NCBI GenBank assembly: GCA_016194325.1
Contig: JACQBS010000143.1
Coordinates: 1-36,853 of the forward strand
Length of the DNA stretch: 36,853 nt
Direction: 5' to 3'
DNA from: Nitrospinota bacterium
GTDB lineage: Bacteria; Nitrospinota; Nitrospinia; UBA9942
Position numbers and translations under genes: made by a program. Within the stretch, counting starts at the first letter, position 1; the number at the start of each line of letters is the position of its first letter. The notes under the pieces are model-generated. The model was not told the DNA's origin. It did not search any database and saw only the letters and a list, made by a program, of their open reading frames with translations. This document shows, in pieces, positions 23,567 to 32,730 of this stretch.

Positions 23567-24859
23567 ATGAAGATACTTGTAATAGGCAGTGGGGGGAGGG
23601 AACATGCCCTCGTATGGAAGATAAGTCAGAGTCCTTTGGTAAAAAAGATATATTGTGCCCCTGGAAATGCTGGAATTTCTGAGATTGCAGAAAATGTTAA
23701 TATTGAATCAACCGATATAACAGGTCTTGTTGAATTTGCTATAAAGAATTCTATAGATTTTACAGTTGTCGGACCTGAACTGCCCCTTACACTTGGAATT
23801 GTAAATGAGTTTGAAAAGAGGGGATTGAAAATCTTTGGTCCTTCAAAAGAGGCTGCTGAAATTGAAGGGAGTAAGGTATTTGCAAAATATATGATGAAAA
23901 AATATAAAATCCCTACTGCTAAGTATGAAAGTTTTAATTCCCAAAAGGATGCAAAAGATTATGTTTCTAAAATAGGGGTCCCTGTTGTAATAAAGGCGGA
24001 TGGGCTTGCAGCCGGTAAGGGGGTTATTATCTGCAATACTATTGAAGAGGCAGTGAAGGCTATTGATTCAATAATGGTAGGGAAGGTTTTTGGCAGTGCA
24101 GGTAATAAAGTGATTATAGAGGAATACCTAAAAGGTGAAGAGGCATCCTTTATGGTGTTCAGTGATGGTGAAGATATATTGCCTATAGCCTCTGCACAGG
24201 ACCACAAACAGATTTATGATGGCGATAGGGGTCTAAATACAGGAGGTATGGGTGCCTATTCCCCTGCCCCTGTTATTACAGAAAAGCTCAGCAGAGAGAT
24301 TCTTGATACTGTTATTAAGCCGTTAATTTCAGGAATGAAGAAAGAGGGTAAAACTTATAAGGGTATTCTTTATGCGGGTCTTATGATTGTGAATGACAGC
24401 CCTTTTGTTCTTGAATTTAACTGCAGATTTGGCGACCCTGAGACACAGCCGATACTTATGAGAATGAAAAGTGATATTGTGCCTGTCCTGATGTCAGTTG
24501 TTGAGGGGAGGCTGAAAGGGAAGGAGATTCAATGGAGTAATGAGCCTTCTGTATGTGTTGTTATGGCGGCTGGCGGTTATCCTGATAAATACGAAAAGGG
24601 GAAAGAGATAAAGGGACTTGATGAGGCAAAGAAGATAGAGAATCTTGTAGTTTTCCATGCAGGGACATCAAAAATAAACGTTAAGGTTGTGACAAATGGC
24701 GGAAGGGTTCTTGGAGTTACATCGCTTGGCACCAATTTTGAGGATGCAATAAATAGGGCATATAAGGGTGTCAGTTTGATTAAGTGGGATGGGGCATATT
24801 ACAGGAGAGATATTGGAAAAAAAGCAATCCCTATCAGCCGAAAAAGTCTTGACATATAA
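23567..24859 (+). CDS. purD: Phosphoribosylamine-glycine ligase
   Basis: Predicted 430-residue ATP-grasp enzyme for the second step of purine synthesis: phosphoribosylamine plus glycine plus ATP gives GAR. The N-terminal domain has MKILVIGSGGREHALVWK and the VGPELPLTLGI segment. The ATP-grasp core has VIKADGLAAGKGVIIC, IIEEYLKGEEASFMVFSDG, the DHKQIYDGDRGLNTGGMGAY signature and EFNCRFGDPETQPILMRM. The C-terminal part has VVMAAGGYPDKYEKG. The length is normal and no key residue is missing. AAAGGA is about 13 bases upstream of the ATG, so the ribosome binding site is only fair. Confidence 0.97.
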   Translation: MKILVIGSGGREHALVWKISQSPLVKKIYCAPGNAGISEIAENVNIESTDITGLVEFAIKNSIDFTVVGPELPLTLGIVNEFEKRGLKIFGPSKEAAEIEGSKVFAKYMMKKYKIPTAKYESFNSQKDAKDYVSKIGVPVVIKADGLAAGKGVIICNTIEEAVKAIDSIMVGKVFGSAGNKVIIEEYLKGEEASFMVFSDGEDILPIASAQDHKQIYDGDRGLNTGGMGAYSPAPVITEKLSREILDTVIKPLISGMKKEGKTYKGILYAGLMIVNDSPFVLEFNCRFGDPETQPILMRMKSDIVPVLMSVVEGRLKGKEIQWSNEPSVCVVMAAGGYPDKYEKGKEIKGLDEAKKIENLVVFHAGTSKINVKVVTNGGRVLGVTSLGTNFEDAINRAYKGVSLIKWDGAYYRRDIGKKAIPISRKSLDI

Positions 24860-24886
24860 ATAAAAACCATGATATTTTGAATACAA

Positions 24887-24905
24887 GCCCACGAAAATCG
24901 TGGGC
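24887..24905 (+). terminator. Compact hairpin after purD
   Basis: GCCCACGA (24887-24894), loop AAA, TCGTGGGC (24898-24905): a perfect 8-base GC-rich stem right after purD. Only a weak T-containing tail (ATTGTAGTTTAT) follows, so termination may be partial. Confidence 0.5.
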
Positions 24906-24926
24906 ATTGTAGTTTATAGCAAAATA

Positions 24927-24971
24927 GACCTCCGCACTCACCTGTCTCGTTAGGGGAGGAAGGAGGTTTTT
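24927..24971 (+). promoter_or_regulatory. Candidate leader hairpin upstream of rplU
   Basis: GACCTCC (24927-24933) pairs with GGAGGTT (24962-24968) and a short T-run follows (to 24971), the shape of an intrinsic terminator 24 bases before the rplU start. The loop holds CACCTGTCTCGTTAGG. It may be an attenuator or a ribosomal-protein leader. I cannot match it to a known leader family by eye. Confidence 0.4.
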
Positions 24972-24994
24972 AATTATGGATGGAGGATTATATC

Positions 24995-25495
24995 ATGTAT
25001 GCAGTAGTTAAGACAGGCGGTAAACAGTATAAGGTATCATTAGGAGAGACTGTAAGGTTTGAAAAGGTAAAAGGGGGTAAAGGGGATAGGGTCAGTTTTG
25101 ATAATGTCCTCATGGTGAATGATAAAGAGGCTAAGATTGGAAAGCCCGAAATAGAAGGGATGCCGGTTATCGGTGAGATAGTTGAGCAGGGCAATTCAAA
25201 GAAGATTCGTGTTGTCAAGAAGAAGAGAAGAAAAAATTACAGGAAGACACAGGGGCATAGGCAGCCATTTACTTCTGTAAAGATAATCTCAATCGGAGGA
25301 ACTGCTGCTGTATCAGGGGCTGTAACTTATGCAGCTTCAGGAACGATTACTAAGGCTGCTTCCGGGACAATCAGCGGTGCTACTTCCGGTGCAATCACCG
25401 GAGCAACTTCAGGGACAGTAACAAAGACAGCTAAAAAGAAGACAACAAAGACTACTAAAACTGCTAAAACTGCAAAAACTAAAGGTTCTAAATAG
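24995..25495 (+). CDS. rplU: Ribosomal protein L21 with long C-terminal extension
   Basis: Predicted 166-residue 50S protein. I choose ATG 24995 because TGGAGGATTA precedes it. An ATG at 24980 overlaps that site. Residues 1-103 are ordinary L21: MYAVVKTGGKQYKVSLGE, then KIRVVKKKRRKNYRKTQGHR and QPFTSVKIISIGG. L21 is normally about 103 residues. The remaining ~63 are low complexity, with repeats of ASGTITKAASGTISGATSGA followed by a Thr/Lys/Ala tail (TAKKKTTKTTKTAKTAKTK). The tail is in frame and carries no stop. It may be a basic, disordered extension on the ribosome surface. Confidence 0.95.
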   Translation: MYAVVKTGGKQYKVSLGETVRFEKVKGGKGDRVSFDNVLMVNDKEAKIGKPEIEGMPVIGEIVEQGNSKKIRVVKKKRRKNYRKTQGHRQPFTSVKIISIGGTAAVSGAVTYAASGTITKAASGTISGATSGAITGATSGTVTKTAKKKTTKTTKTAKTAKTKGSK

Positions 25496-25520
25496 TATAC
25501 TTGAACAAAAACTTAATTTC

Positions 25521-25670
25521 ACCGCAGAGGCGCAGAGGTCGCAAAGGAAAAAAGAAAATATAAATAATTAAACAGGGATATACAGGATGGACAGGATAAG
25601 ATAAATAAGAATCACGGATATCCTGTGCATCCCTGTTAAATTCCCTCTGCGTTCTTTGCGTCTTTGCGGT
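25521..25670. repeat. Nested inverted repeat between rplU and rpmA
   Basis: The outer arms are ACCGCAGAGGCGCAGAGG and on (25521-25547), and CCTCTGCGTTCTTTGCGTCT and on to TGCGGT (25644-25670). The inner arms are ACAGGGATATACAGGATGG (25572-25590) and ATCCTGTGCATCCCTGTT (25620-25637). It is a hairpin within a hairpin from two different word families. Confidence 0.85.
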
Positions 25671-25703
25671 TTATAATTTCATATAAATTTTTGGAGGTAG
25701 ATT

Positions 25704-25955
25704 ATGGCACATAAAAAGGGTCAGGGCAGCACATCTAATGGAAGAGACAGTATTGCAAAAAGGCTTGGCGTTAAGAGATACGGGGGTCAGATAGTTTCTG
25801 CCGGCAGCATTATTGTAAGACAGAGAGGAACAAAGTTTTATCCCGGAGAGAATGTCGGGCTTGGTGTAGACTACACTATATTTGCAAAGATAGATGGTGT
25901 TGTGAAGTTTGAGAGAAAGGGCAGAGACAAGAAGCTGGTAAGTGTATATGCAGTA

Positions 25956-25958
<3 letters not shown>
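25704..25958 (+). CDS. rpmA: Ribosomal protein L27
   Basis: Predicted 84-residue 50S protein near the peptidyl-transferase centre. GGAGG lies nine bases upstream of the ATG. The sequence [20 protein letters not shown], then [19 protein letters not shown] and [18 protein letters not shown], is textbook L27. There is no N-terminal extension of the kind cleaved in Firmicutes. The TAG stop (25956-25958) is at the edge of the 'CTCATAG' repeat that runs into obgE. Confidence 0.97.
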
Positions 25959-27124
<1,166 letters not shown>

Positions 27125-27129
<5 letters not shown>

Positions 27130-28300
27130 ATATAAAAAAGTGAAAGAAAGTAAAGGAGAAATACTTATTAGAGAAACAAGGAAGAAAATATTAAAAAGGG
27201 TAAAACGAATTGTAATTAAGATTGGGAGCGGGGTCCTTACTGCGTCTGACAGAAGAGAGCTTGATGATACTATCATAGAAGGAATTGCCCGCCAGGTTTC
27301 AAACCTGCATAAATCAGGATATGAGATAATTCTTGTTTCATCAGGTGCTATTGCAGCAGGAGTTAAAGAGCTAAGCCTTAAAGAGATTCCAAGGGATATA
27401 CCTCACAAGCAGGCTGCGGCTGCAATCGGTCAAAGCCATCTGATTGGGAAATATGAAAGGCATTTTAAGAAAGAAGGATTTAAGGTAGCCCAGATTCTCC
27501 TGACACATGATGATTTAAGCAACAGGATAAGATACCTTAATGCAAAAAATGCCATTCTTACTATTCTTTCTTATAAGGTTATACCGATAATAAATGAAAA
27601 TGATACTGTAGCTGTTGATGAGATAAAGTTTGGCGATAATGATACACTGTCTGCCATGGTGGCAAACTTGATAGAGGCAGATTTGTTGATAATACTTTCG
27701 GATGTGAGGGGATTGTACAGGGCTGACCCTAAGTCAGATCCGACAGCAGAATTGATACCGGTTGTAAGAAAGATAACCAATGAAATTGAGACAATGGCAG
27801 GGGATAGCAAATCTACTATAGGTGTTGGGGGAATGGTTACAAAAATTCAGGCGGCAAAGAGGCTGTCTCTCTCTGGAATACCAACTGTTATAGTTGATGG
27901 AAAGATGAAGGGTATAATAGAGGCAGTTGTAGGTGGTGAAGATGCTGGGACATTGTTCCTTCCTGAAGAAGATAAATTGGGCAGTAAGAAATACTGGATT
28001 GCCTACACTCTCAAATCAAAAGGGAAGATAAAGGTGGATGACGGTGCAAAGAATGTCCTTGTTGCGGATGGTAAAAGCCTTCTGCCGTCAGGCATTGTAG
28101 ATATAGATGGCAAGTTTAAGAGCGGCGATATGGTTAGCTGTATTGACAGCCGCAACAGGGAGTTTGCAAGAGGGCTTATAAATTACAGTTCAACCGAGTT
28201 AAAAAAAATTAAGGGGAAGCATAGTTCAGAGTTTGAAGAAATACTTGGATACAAGATAGTAGATGAGGCTATACACAGGGATAATCTTGTGATTTTGTAA
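27125..28300 (+). CDS. proB: Glutamate 5-kinase (start uncertain)
   Basis: Predicted enzyme of 377-391 residues that phosphorylates glutamate in the first step of proline synthesis. The amino-acid-kinase domain has KRIVIKIGSGVLTASD, EIILVSSGAIAAGVKEL, IGQSHLIGKYERHF, IINENDTVAVDEIKFGDND and SDVRGLYRADPK. A C-terminal PUA domain has GKIKVDDGAKNVLVADGKSL and DMVSCIDSRNREFARGLINY. GTG 27125 lies in repeat DNA without a ribosome binding site. GTG 27140 is in frame too. A strong AAAGGAG (27152-27158) sits eight bases before an in-frame ATT (27167), so ATT could be the real start. It is followed by proA, the next enzyme of the pathway. Confidence 0.93.
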
Positions 28301-28304
28301 AATA

Positions 28305-28379
28305 GCCACAGAGGCACGGAGGCACAGAGATTTTAAAAAATAAAAAATAACTTTCTCCGTGTCTCTGTGTCTCTGTGGC
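28305..28379. repeat. 'GCCACAGAGGCACGGAGG' inverted repeat between proB and proA
   Basis: GCCACAGAGGCACGGAGGCA and on (28305-28330) pairs with TCTCCGTGTCTCTGTGTCTC and TGTGGC (28354-28379). Over the 26-base arms only four positions deviate, three of them G-U compatible in RNA. The family is that of 236-404. Confidence 0.88.
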
Positions 28380-28395
28380 AAATAAAGGATTAACA

Positions 28396-29646
28396 ATGAA
28401 AGAGAAAATTTTAAAAATTGCACAGCAGGCAAAGGCTGCTTCAAGAAAGCTGTCCAACATTTCTACAAAGATTAAGAATAACTCGCTTTTATCAATGGCG
28501 GATATGTTAGAAGAGAGAGCCAATTTTCTTATTGAAGCCAACTCAAAAGACATAAAATATGCAAAGGAAAAAGGACTTTCTCCTGCAATGATAGACCGCC
28601 TTAGTTTGAATTATGTGAGGATAAAGGATATGTCAAAGGGCTTGAGGGAGATTGCTGCACTCCCTGACCCTGTAGGTGAGGTTGTCAGGATGTGGAGGAG
28701 GCCTAATGGCCTTCAGATAGGCAAGATACGGACACCGCTTGGCGTTATAGGTATAATATATGAATCAAGGCCAAATGTAACTGCAGATGCCGCATCTCTG
28801 TGTATAAAATCAGGGAATACAGTTATATTAAGGGGTGGCTCAGAGGCAATAAACTCAAATATAGCAATTGCAAAGGTTCTCTCAGAGGCAGGGAGTTCTA
28901 AGGGACTGCCTGATAATTCCATTCAGCTTATTGATGTCCCTGAGAGGGATGCAATATTTGAGATGCTTAAGCTTGATACATATATTGACCTTATCATACC
29001 GAGGGGAGGCCACAGCCTTATCAGGAGTGTGGTTGAAAATTCTACTATACCGGTTATAAAACATGACAAGGGTCTATGCCATGTCTATATAGACAGTGAG
29101 GCAGATCTGGAGATGGGAAAGAAAATAGCCTTCAATGCTAAAGTTCAGCGTCCAAGTGTGTGTAATGCTATGGAGACCCTTCTTGTCCACAAGGATGTTG
29201 CCGGTTCATTTCTTCCTGATATGATAAAGGAATTTAAAGATGCGAAGGTTGAGATAAGGGGATGCCAGAGGACAAAGGCAATAGTTTCTGATATCAAGGA
29301 TGCGACAGATGAGGACTGGGATACGGAGTATTTAGACCTCATACTCTCTGTAAAGGTTGTTAATAGTATTGATGATGCAATAGAGCATATAACAAAATAC
29401 GGCTCAATGCTTTCAGAGGCGATTGTAACAAAGAATTATAATAATGCATGGAAGTTTTTAAGAGAGGTTGATGCAGCATCTGTCTTTGTAAATGCATCTA
29501 CAAGGTTTACAGACGGCGGACAGTTCGGGCTCGGGGCAGAGATGGGGATTAGCACGCAGAAGCTGCACTGCCGTGGTCCTATGGGATTAGAGGAATTGAC
29601 ATCAACTAAATATATTGTATTTGGAGACGGGCAGGTCAGAGAGTGA
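28396..29646 (+). CDS. proA: Glutamate-5-semialdehyde dehydrogenase
   Basis: Predicted 416-residue NADPH-dependent reductase of gamma-glutamyl phosphate, second step of proline synthesis. I choose ATG 28396, with AAAGGA six bases upstream. A GTG at 28375 lies in the repeat. Family motifs are IRTPLGVIGIIYESRPNVT, CIKSGNTVILRGGSEA, IIPRGGHSLIR, the catalytic-Cys region QRPSVCNAMETLLVH (C256), FVNASTRFTDGGQFGLGAEM and STQKLHCRGPMGLEEL. The length is standard. It lies directly after proB, forming a proBA pair inside the obgE-nadD segment. Confidence 0.97.
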   Translation: MKEKILKIAQQAKAASRKLSNISTKIKNNSLLSMADMLEERANFLIEANSKDIKYAKEKGLSPAMIDRLSLNYVRIKDMSKGLREIAALPDPVGEVVRMWRRPNGLQIGKIRTPLGVIGIIYESRPNVTADAASLCIKSGNTVILRGGSEAINSNIAIAKVLSEAGSSKGLPDNSIQLIDVPERDAIFEMLKLDTYIDLIIPRGGHSLIRSVVENSTIPVIKHDKGLCHVYIDSEADLEMGKKIAFNAKVQRPSVCNAMETLLVHKDVAGSFLPDMIKEFKDAKVEIRGCQRTKAIVSDIKDATDEDWDTEYLDLILSVKVVNSIDDAIEHITKYGSMLSEAIVTKNYNNAWKFLREVDAASVFVNASTRFTDGGQFGLGAEMGISTQKLHCRGPMGLEELTSTKYIVFGDGQVRE

Positions 29647-29724
29647 AGATTGAATATTGACGATTTATAAGGAATTATTATTTTTTCCAATCTTCAATTT
29701 TCAATCTTCAATTGTCAATTATTT
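29645..29724. repeat. 'GAAGATTGAATATTGACG' inverted repeat between proA and nadD
   Basis: GAAGATTGAATATTGACGAT (29645-29664) faces AATCTTCAATTTTCAATC and TTCAATTGTCAATT (29689-29720). It starts at the proA stop codon and ends at the nadD ATG, leaving no room for a ribosome binding site. Confidence 0.8.
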
Positions 29725-30411
29725 ATGCGTATAGGAATCATAGGTGGGACATTTGACCCGATACATTATGGTCACCTGAACTCTGCAGAGGAGATTGCAG
29801 AGGCTTTTAAAATGGATAGGGTGATATTTATACCTACATTTATTCCACCCCATAAGAAGAAAGAAAAGATAACAGATGTGTATCACAGGTTGATGATGAC
29901 AATGCTTGCAACACTCGGAAATCCCAGGTTTACAGTATCAACTATTGAGATTGAAAGGGATGGATACTCATACACAATTGATACGGTAAAAGAGCTGAGA
30001 AACAGCCTTAAGAGAGGTTCGGCAGGAAATAAATTTTATTTTATTGTAGGGGTTGATGCATTTAAAGAGATATTTACATGGAAGGATTCTGTCAGGCTGC
30101 TAAAAAACTGTGATTTTATTGTCAGTACACGTCCTGGCTACAAGGTGGATGACCTTTTTAATGTGCTTAATGATACTGTTGCTAAAAAGTATAGAAATGT
30201 AAAATTTAAAATAGACAGAAAAAATCCCTTTGGAAAGTCTTCGAGATTATATATAATCGGCTCTAAACATTTTATATATCCTGTTGAAACGACTGGACTG
30301 GATATATCATCAACAGATATCAGGAGAAGGATTAAAAGTGGTATGACTGTAAAATATCTCTTACCAGAATTTGTAGAGGAGTATATTAATAAAAACAGGC
30401 TTTATTTATAA
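29725..30411 (+). CDS. nadD: Nicotinate-nucleotide adenylyltransferase
   Basis: Predicted 228-residue enzyme that joins NaMN and ATP to NaAD in NAD synthesis. The N-terminus MRIGIIGGTFDPIHYGHLNS holds the nucleotidyl-transferase (H/T)xGH motif. Further motifs are IFIPTFIPPHKKKEKI, FYFIVGVDAFKEIFTWKD and the C-terminal ISSTDIRRRIKSG. The length is slightly above the usual ~200. The ATG follows directly on the repeat, with no Shine-Dalgarno visible. The downstream gene rsfS starts 16 bases after its stop, the usual nadD-rsfS arrangement. Confidence 0.95.
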   Translation: MRIGIIGGTFDPIHYGHLNSAEEIAEAFKMDRVIFIPTFIPPHKKKEKITDVYHRLMMTMLATLGNPRFTVSTIEIERDGYSYTIDTVKELRNSLKRGSAGNKFYFIVGVDAFKEIFTWKDSVRLLKNCDFIVSTRPGYKVDDLFNVLNDTVAKKYRNVKFKIDRKNPFGKSSRLYIIGSKHFIYPVETTGLDISSTDIRRRIKSGMTVKYLLPEFVEEYINKNRLYL

Positions 30412-30426
30412 GTAAGGAGACAAAAA

Positions 30427-30804
30427 CTGAAATTAAAAGATAAGGCATTTTTAAGTTATAGTGCTGCAGTTGATAAAAAGGCTCTGGATATTGTTGTCTA
30501 TGATATAAGAGGATTGTCTTCTATTGCCGATATATTTATGATATGCAGCGGCACATCATCCCGTCAGGTTCAGGCAATTGCCGATGCTGTAAAGGAGGAG
30601 ATGGATAATAGAGGTATCAGGTGTCATCATATAGAGGGTTATGAAAACGGGAGATGGGTTCTTCTGGATTATAACGATGTAATTATCCATATTTTTTATG
30701 AGGAGACACGAAGGTTTTATGGTCTTGAGAGATTGTGGGGTGATGCCCCTGCTATAGTTTTTGATTCATCAATTAAGAAGGTTCATGATGCGGAGAAAAA
30801 TTGA
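30427..30804 (+). CDS. rsfS: Ribosomal silencing factor RsfS, probable CTG start
   Basis: Predicted 125-residue protein that binds L14 and blocks subunit joining. The conserved core is LSSIADIFMICSGTSSRQVQ, then EGYENGRWVLLDYNDVIIHI and ETRRFYGLERLWGDAPAI. The family also needs an N-terminal helix, and here the frame upstream codes KLKDKAFLSYSAAVDKKALD and IVVYDIRG, which fits it well. No ATG, GTG or TTG precedes this part after the in-frame nadD stop. CTG 30427 lies eight bases after AAGGAG (30414-30419), so CTG is the best start. The first standard start codon is TTG 30514, which would remove the helix. Confidence 0.9.
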   Translation: MKLKDKAFLSYSAAVDKKALDIVVYDIRGLSSIADIFMICSGTSSRQVQAIADAVKEEMDNRGIRCHHIEGYENGRWVLLDYNDVIIHIFYEETRRFYGLERLWGDAPAIVFDSSIKKVHDAEKN

Positions 30805-30832
30805 GATTAAAGAAAGGAGTTAAAGGGGAGAT

Positions 30833-31195
30833 ATGAAAAAGGACAGGTTAAAATATTTCAAGAAAAAGCTGTTAAACATAAGAAATGAGCTGGCAGGCGA
30901 GGTTGAGAAGGGCAGGCAGTATAGCCACGAAGAGGTTGATGGTGATGTGCCTGATATAAATGATGATGCCAGCAGAACATATTCCCGTCAGGTGATCCTG
31001 GAGCTTGGTGAAAGGGAGAGGGAGCAGATAAAAGAGGTTGATGAGGCATTGGAGAGGATTGAGAATGGAGAATATGGCTCCTGTATTGAATGCGGAGAGG
31101 ATATACCCGAGAAGCGGCTGGAATTGATACCTTATGCAAAGTGGTGTGTTGACTGTAAGGAGAAGCTGGAATCAAAGGGGACTGCAGAAGGTTAA
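30833..31195 (+). CDS. DksA/TraR-type zinc-finger protein
   Basis: Predicted 120-residue protein of the DksA/TraR family, which binds RNA polymerase through the secondary channel. AGGGGAGAT precedes the ATG. A coiled-coil covers about residues 10-75. The tip carries D41-I-N-D44-D-A46, matching the DxxDxA motif of DksA that supports ppGpp responses. The C4 zinc finger is C84-x2-C87 and C105-x2-C108 in YGSCIECGEDIP and KWCVDCKE. It is shorter than E. coli DksA (151), as is usual outside the Gammaproteobacteria. It is the last gene of the plus-strand block and is followed by a repeat hairpin. Confidence 0.92.
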   Translation: MKKDRLKYFKKKLLNIRNELAGEVEKGRQYSHEEVDGDVPDINDDASRTYSRQVILELGEREREQIKEVDEALERIENGEYGSCIECGEDIPEKRLELIPYAKWCVDCKEKLESKGTAEG

Positions 31196-31255
31196 CCTGA
31201 TATTTTATTGTATAGAAAATTAAGTTTTTGTTAATGTATAGGAAATTATAAAATT

Positions 31256-31338
31256 AACCACAGGTAAACACAGATGAACACTGATAGAATAAAGGGAAAA
31301 AGTTTTTATCTGTGTTAATCTGCGTCCATCTGTGGTTT
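31256..31338. repeat. 'CCACAGGTAAACACAGATG' inverted repeat between convergent genes
   Basis: AACCACAGGTAAACACAGAT and on (31256-31288) faces ATCTGTGTTAATCTGCGTCC and ATCTGTGGTTT (31306-31338). It lies between the DksA-like gene (+) and the sigma-54 regulator gene (-), where both transcripts must end. Confidence 0.88.
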
Positions 31339-31352
31339 CATTAAGTTTTTTG

Positions 31353-32720
31353 TTATTCTTCGTTTTCAGATACGATATTGTAAGCCTTGAGTTTTTCCCA
31401 GAGATTCTTTCTGCTTATACCCAATATTTTAGCAGCCTTTATCCTGTTCCAGTTTGTCTTTTCCAATACCTTCATGAGGTGGGTCATTTCAGTTTTTGAT
31501 ATGACATCTTTTAATGAAGGTATATCTTCATCCCTGAGCGAGATAAACCCGTCTTTTTCTACTGCCATCACAATATCATATGCATTAATTGTATCAGATG
31601 TTGAAAGTGCCACTGACCTCTCAATGATATTCTCCAGTTCCCTGACATTTCCCGGGAAATCGTAGTCCATCAGGCATTTTAATGCCTCTGATGTGATTTC
31701 TACGAGCCTGCTCAGTTTTTTATTAAACCTTTTTATAAAATAATCTACGAGGAGCGGGATATCCTCTTTTCTCTCCCTCAGCGGCGGTATGTGGATTGGT
31801 ATGACCTTTAATCTGTAATAAAGGTCTTCACGGAATTCTCTGTCCTCAATCGCCTTTTCAAGATTCTTTCTGGTTGCCGATATTATGCGGACATCTACTT
31901 TAATTGTCTCCTCGCCGCCGACCCTTTCAAATTCATTCTCCTGTATAGCCCTCAGCAGTTTTACCTGTATGGACATTGGAATCTCCCCAATCTCATCAAG
32001 GAATATAGTTCCGTCTTTTGCCATCTCAAACCTTCCATATCTTCTCTTTATCGCACCGGTGAAAGACCCCTTTTCGTGGCCAAAGAGCTCACTCTCAAGG
32101 AGTGTCTCAGGGAGTGCAGCACAGCTAACCTTTATAAATGGATTTTTCGCCCTTTTACTTTTAAGGTGGATTATATTTGCAACAAGCCCCTTACCTGTCC
32201 CGCTCTCTCCTGTGATTAGTATATTTGAATCTACCTTGGATACCCTTTCTATTAAATCAAATACACCCTGCATCTTATTGCTTTTGCCTATTATATTGAG
32301 CAGGGAGCGGTCATCACACTGATTTTTAAGTGAAGTATAATCATTTTTCAGCGTCTGATAGTCTATTATCTTTTTTATTCTGAAAATCAGGTCATCTGTA
32401 TGGAATGGCTTTGTTATATAATCGTAGGCACCAAATTTTATGATTCCTACTGCATCCTCTATGTTGCCAAAGGCTGTTATCATTATTACTTCTGTATTTG
32501 GATAATAATTCTTTATCTCTTTAAGCACATCAATGCCGTTAATTTTTGGCAGCCTTATATCCGATATGACAATATCAAAACTGTTATTTTTGATGAGATT
32601 TAATCCCTCCTGGCCGTCTTCTGCTGTTGTTACAGGCCAGCCCATCTTCTTAAGGCTGTCAGATACGGTGATTCTGAGTATCTCATCATCTTCTATCAAT
32701 AGTATGTTTGGATTGAGCAT
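31353..32720 (-). CDS. NtrC-family sigma-54 response regulator
   Basis: Predicted 455-residue activator of sigma-54 promoters. The receiver domain has D54 in VISDIRLPK, T82 in MITAFGN and K104 in YITKPF. The AAA+ domain has Walker A GESGTGKG (171-178), the sigma-54 contact loop GSFTGA (218-223, Ser in place of the usual first Ala), Walker B TIFLDEIGEIP and the arginine region FREDLYYRLKVIPIHIPPLR. A Fis-type helix-turn-helix ends the protein (TNWNRIKAAKILGISRKNLW). It starts ten bases after the kinase stop, so both are cotranscribed. No sigma-54 promoter of its targets was found in the window. Confidence 0.95.
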   Translation of the reverse strand: MLNPNILLIEDDEILRITVSDSLKKMGWPVTTAEDGQEGLNLIKNNSFDIVISDIRLPKINGIDVLKEIKNYYPNTEVIMITAFGNIEDAVGIIKFGAYDYITKPFHTDDLIFRIKKIIDYQTLKNDYTSLKNQCDDRSLLNIIGKSNKMQGVFDLIERVSKVDSNILITGESGTGKGLVANIIHLKSKRAKNPFIKVSCAALPETLLESELFGHEKGSFTGAIKRRYGRFEMAKDGTIFLDEIGEIPMSIQVKLLRAIQENEFERVGGEETIKVDVRIISATRKNLEKAIEDREFREDLYYRLKVIPIHIPPLRERKEDIPLLVDYFIKRFNKKLSRLVEITSEALKCLMDYDFPGNVRELENIIERSVALSTSDTINAYDIVMAVEKDGFISLRDEDIPSLKDVISKTEMTHLMKVLEKTNWNRIKAAKILGISRKNLWEKLKAYNIVSENEE

Positions 32721-32730
32721 AAAAAAGCCT

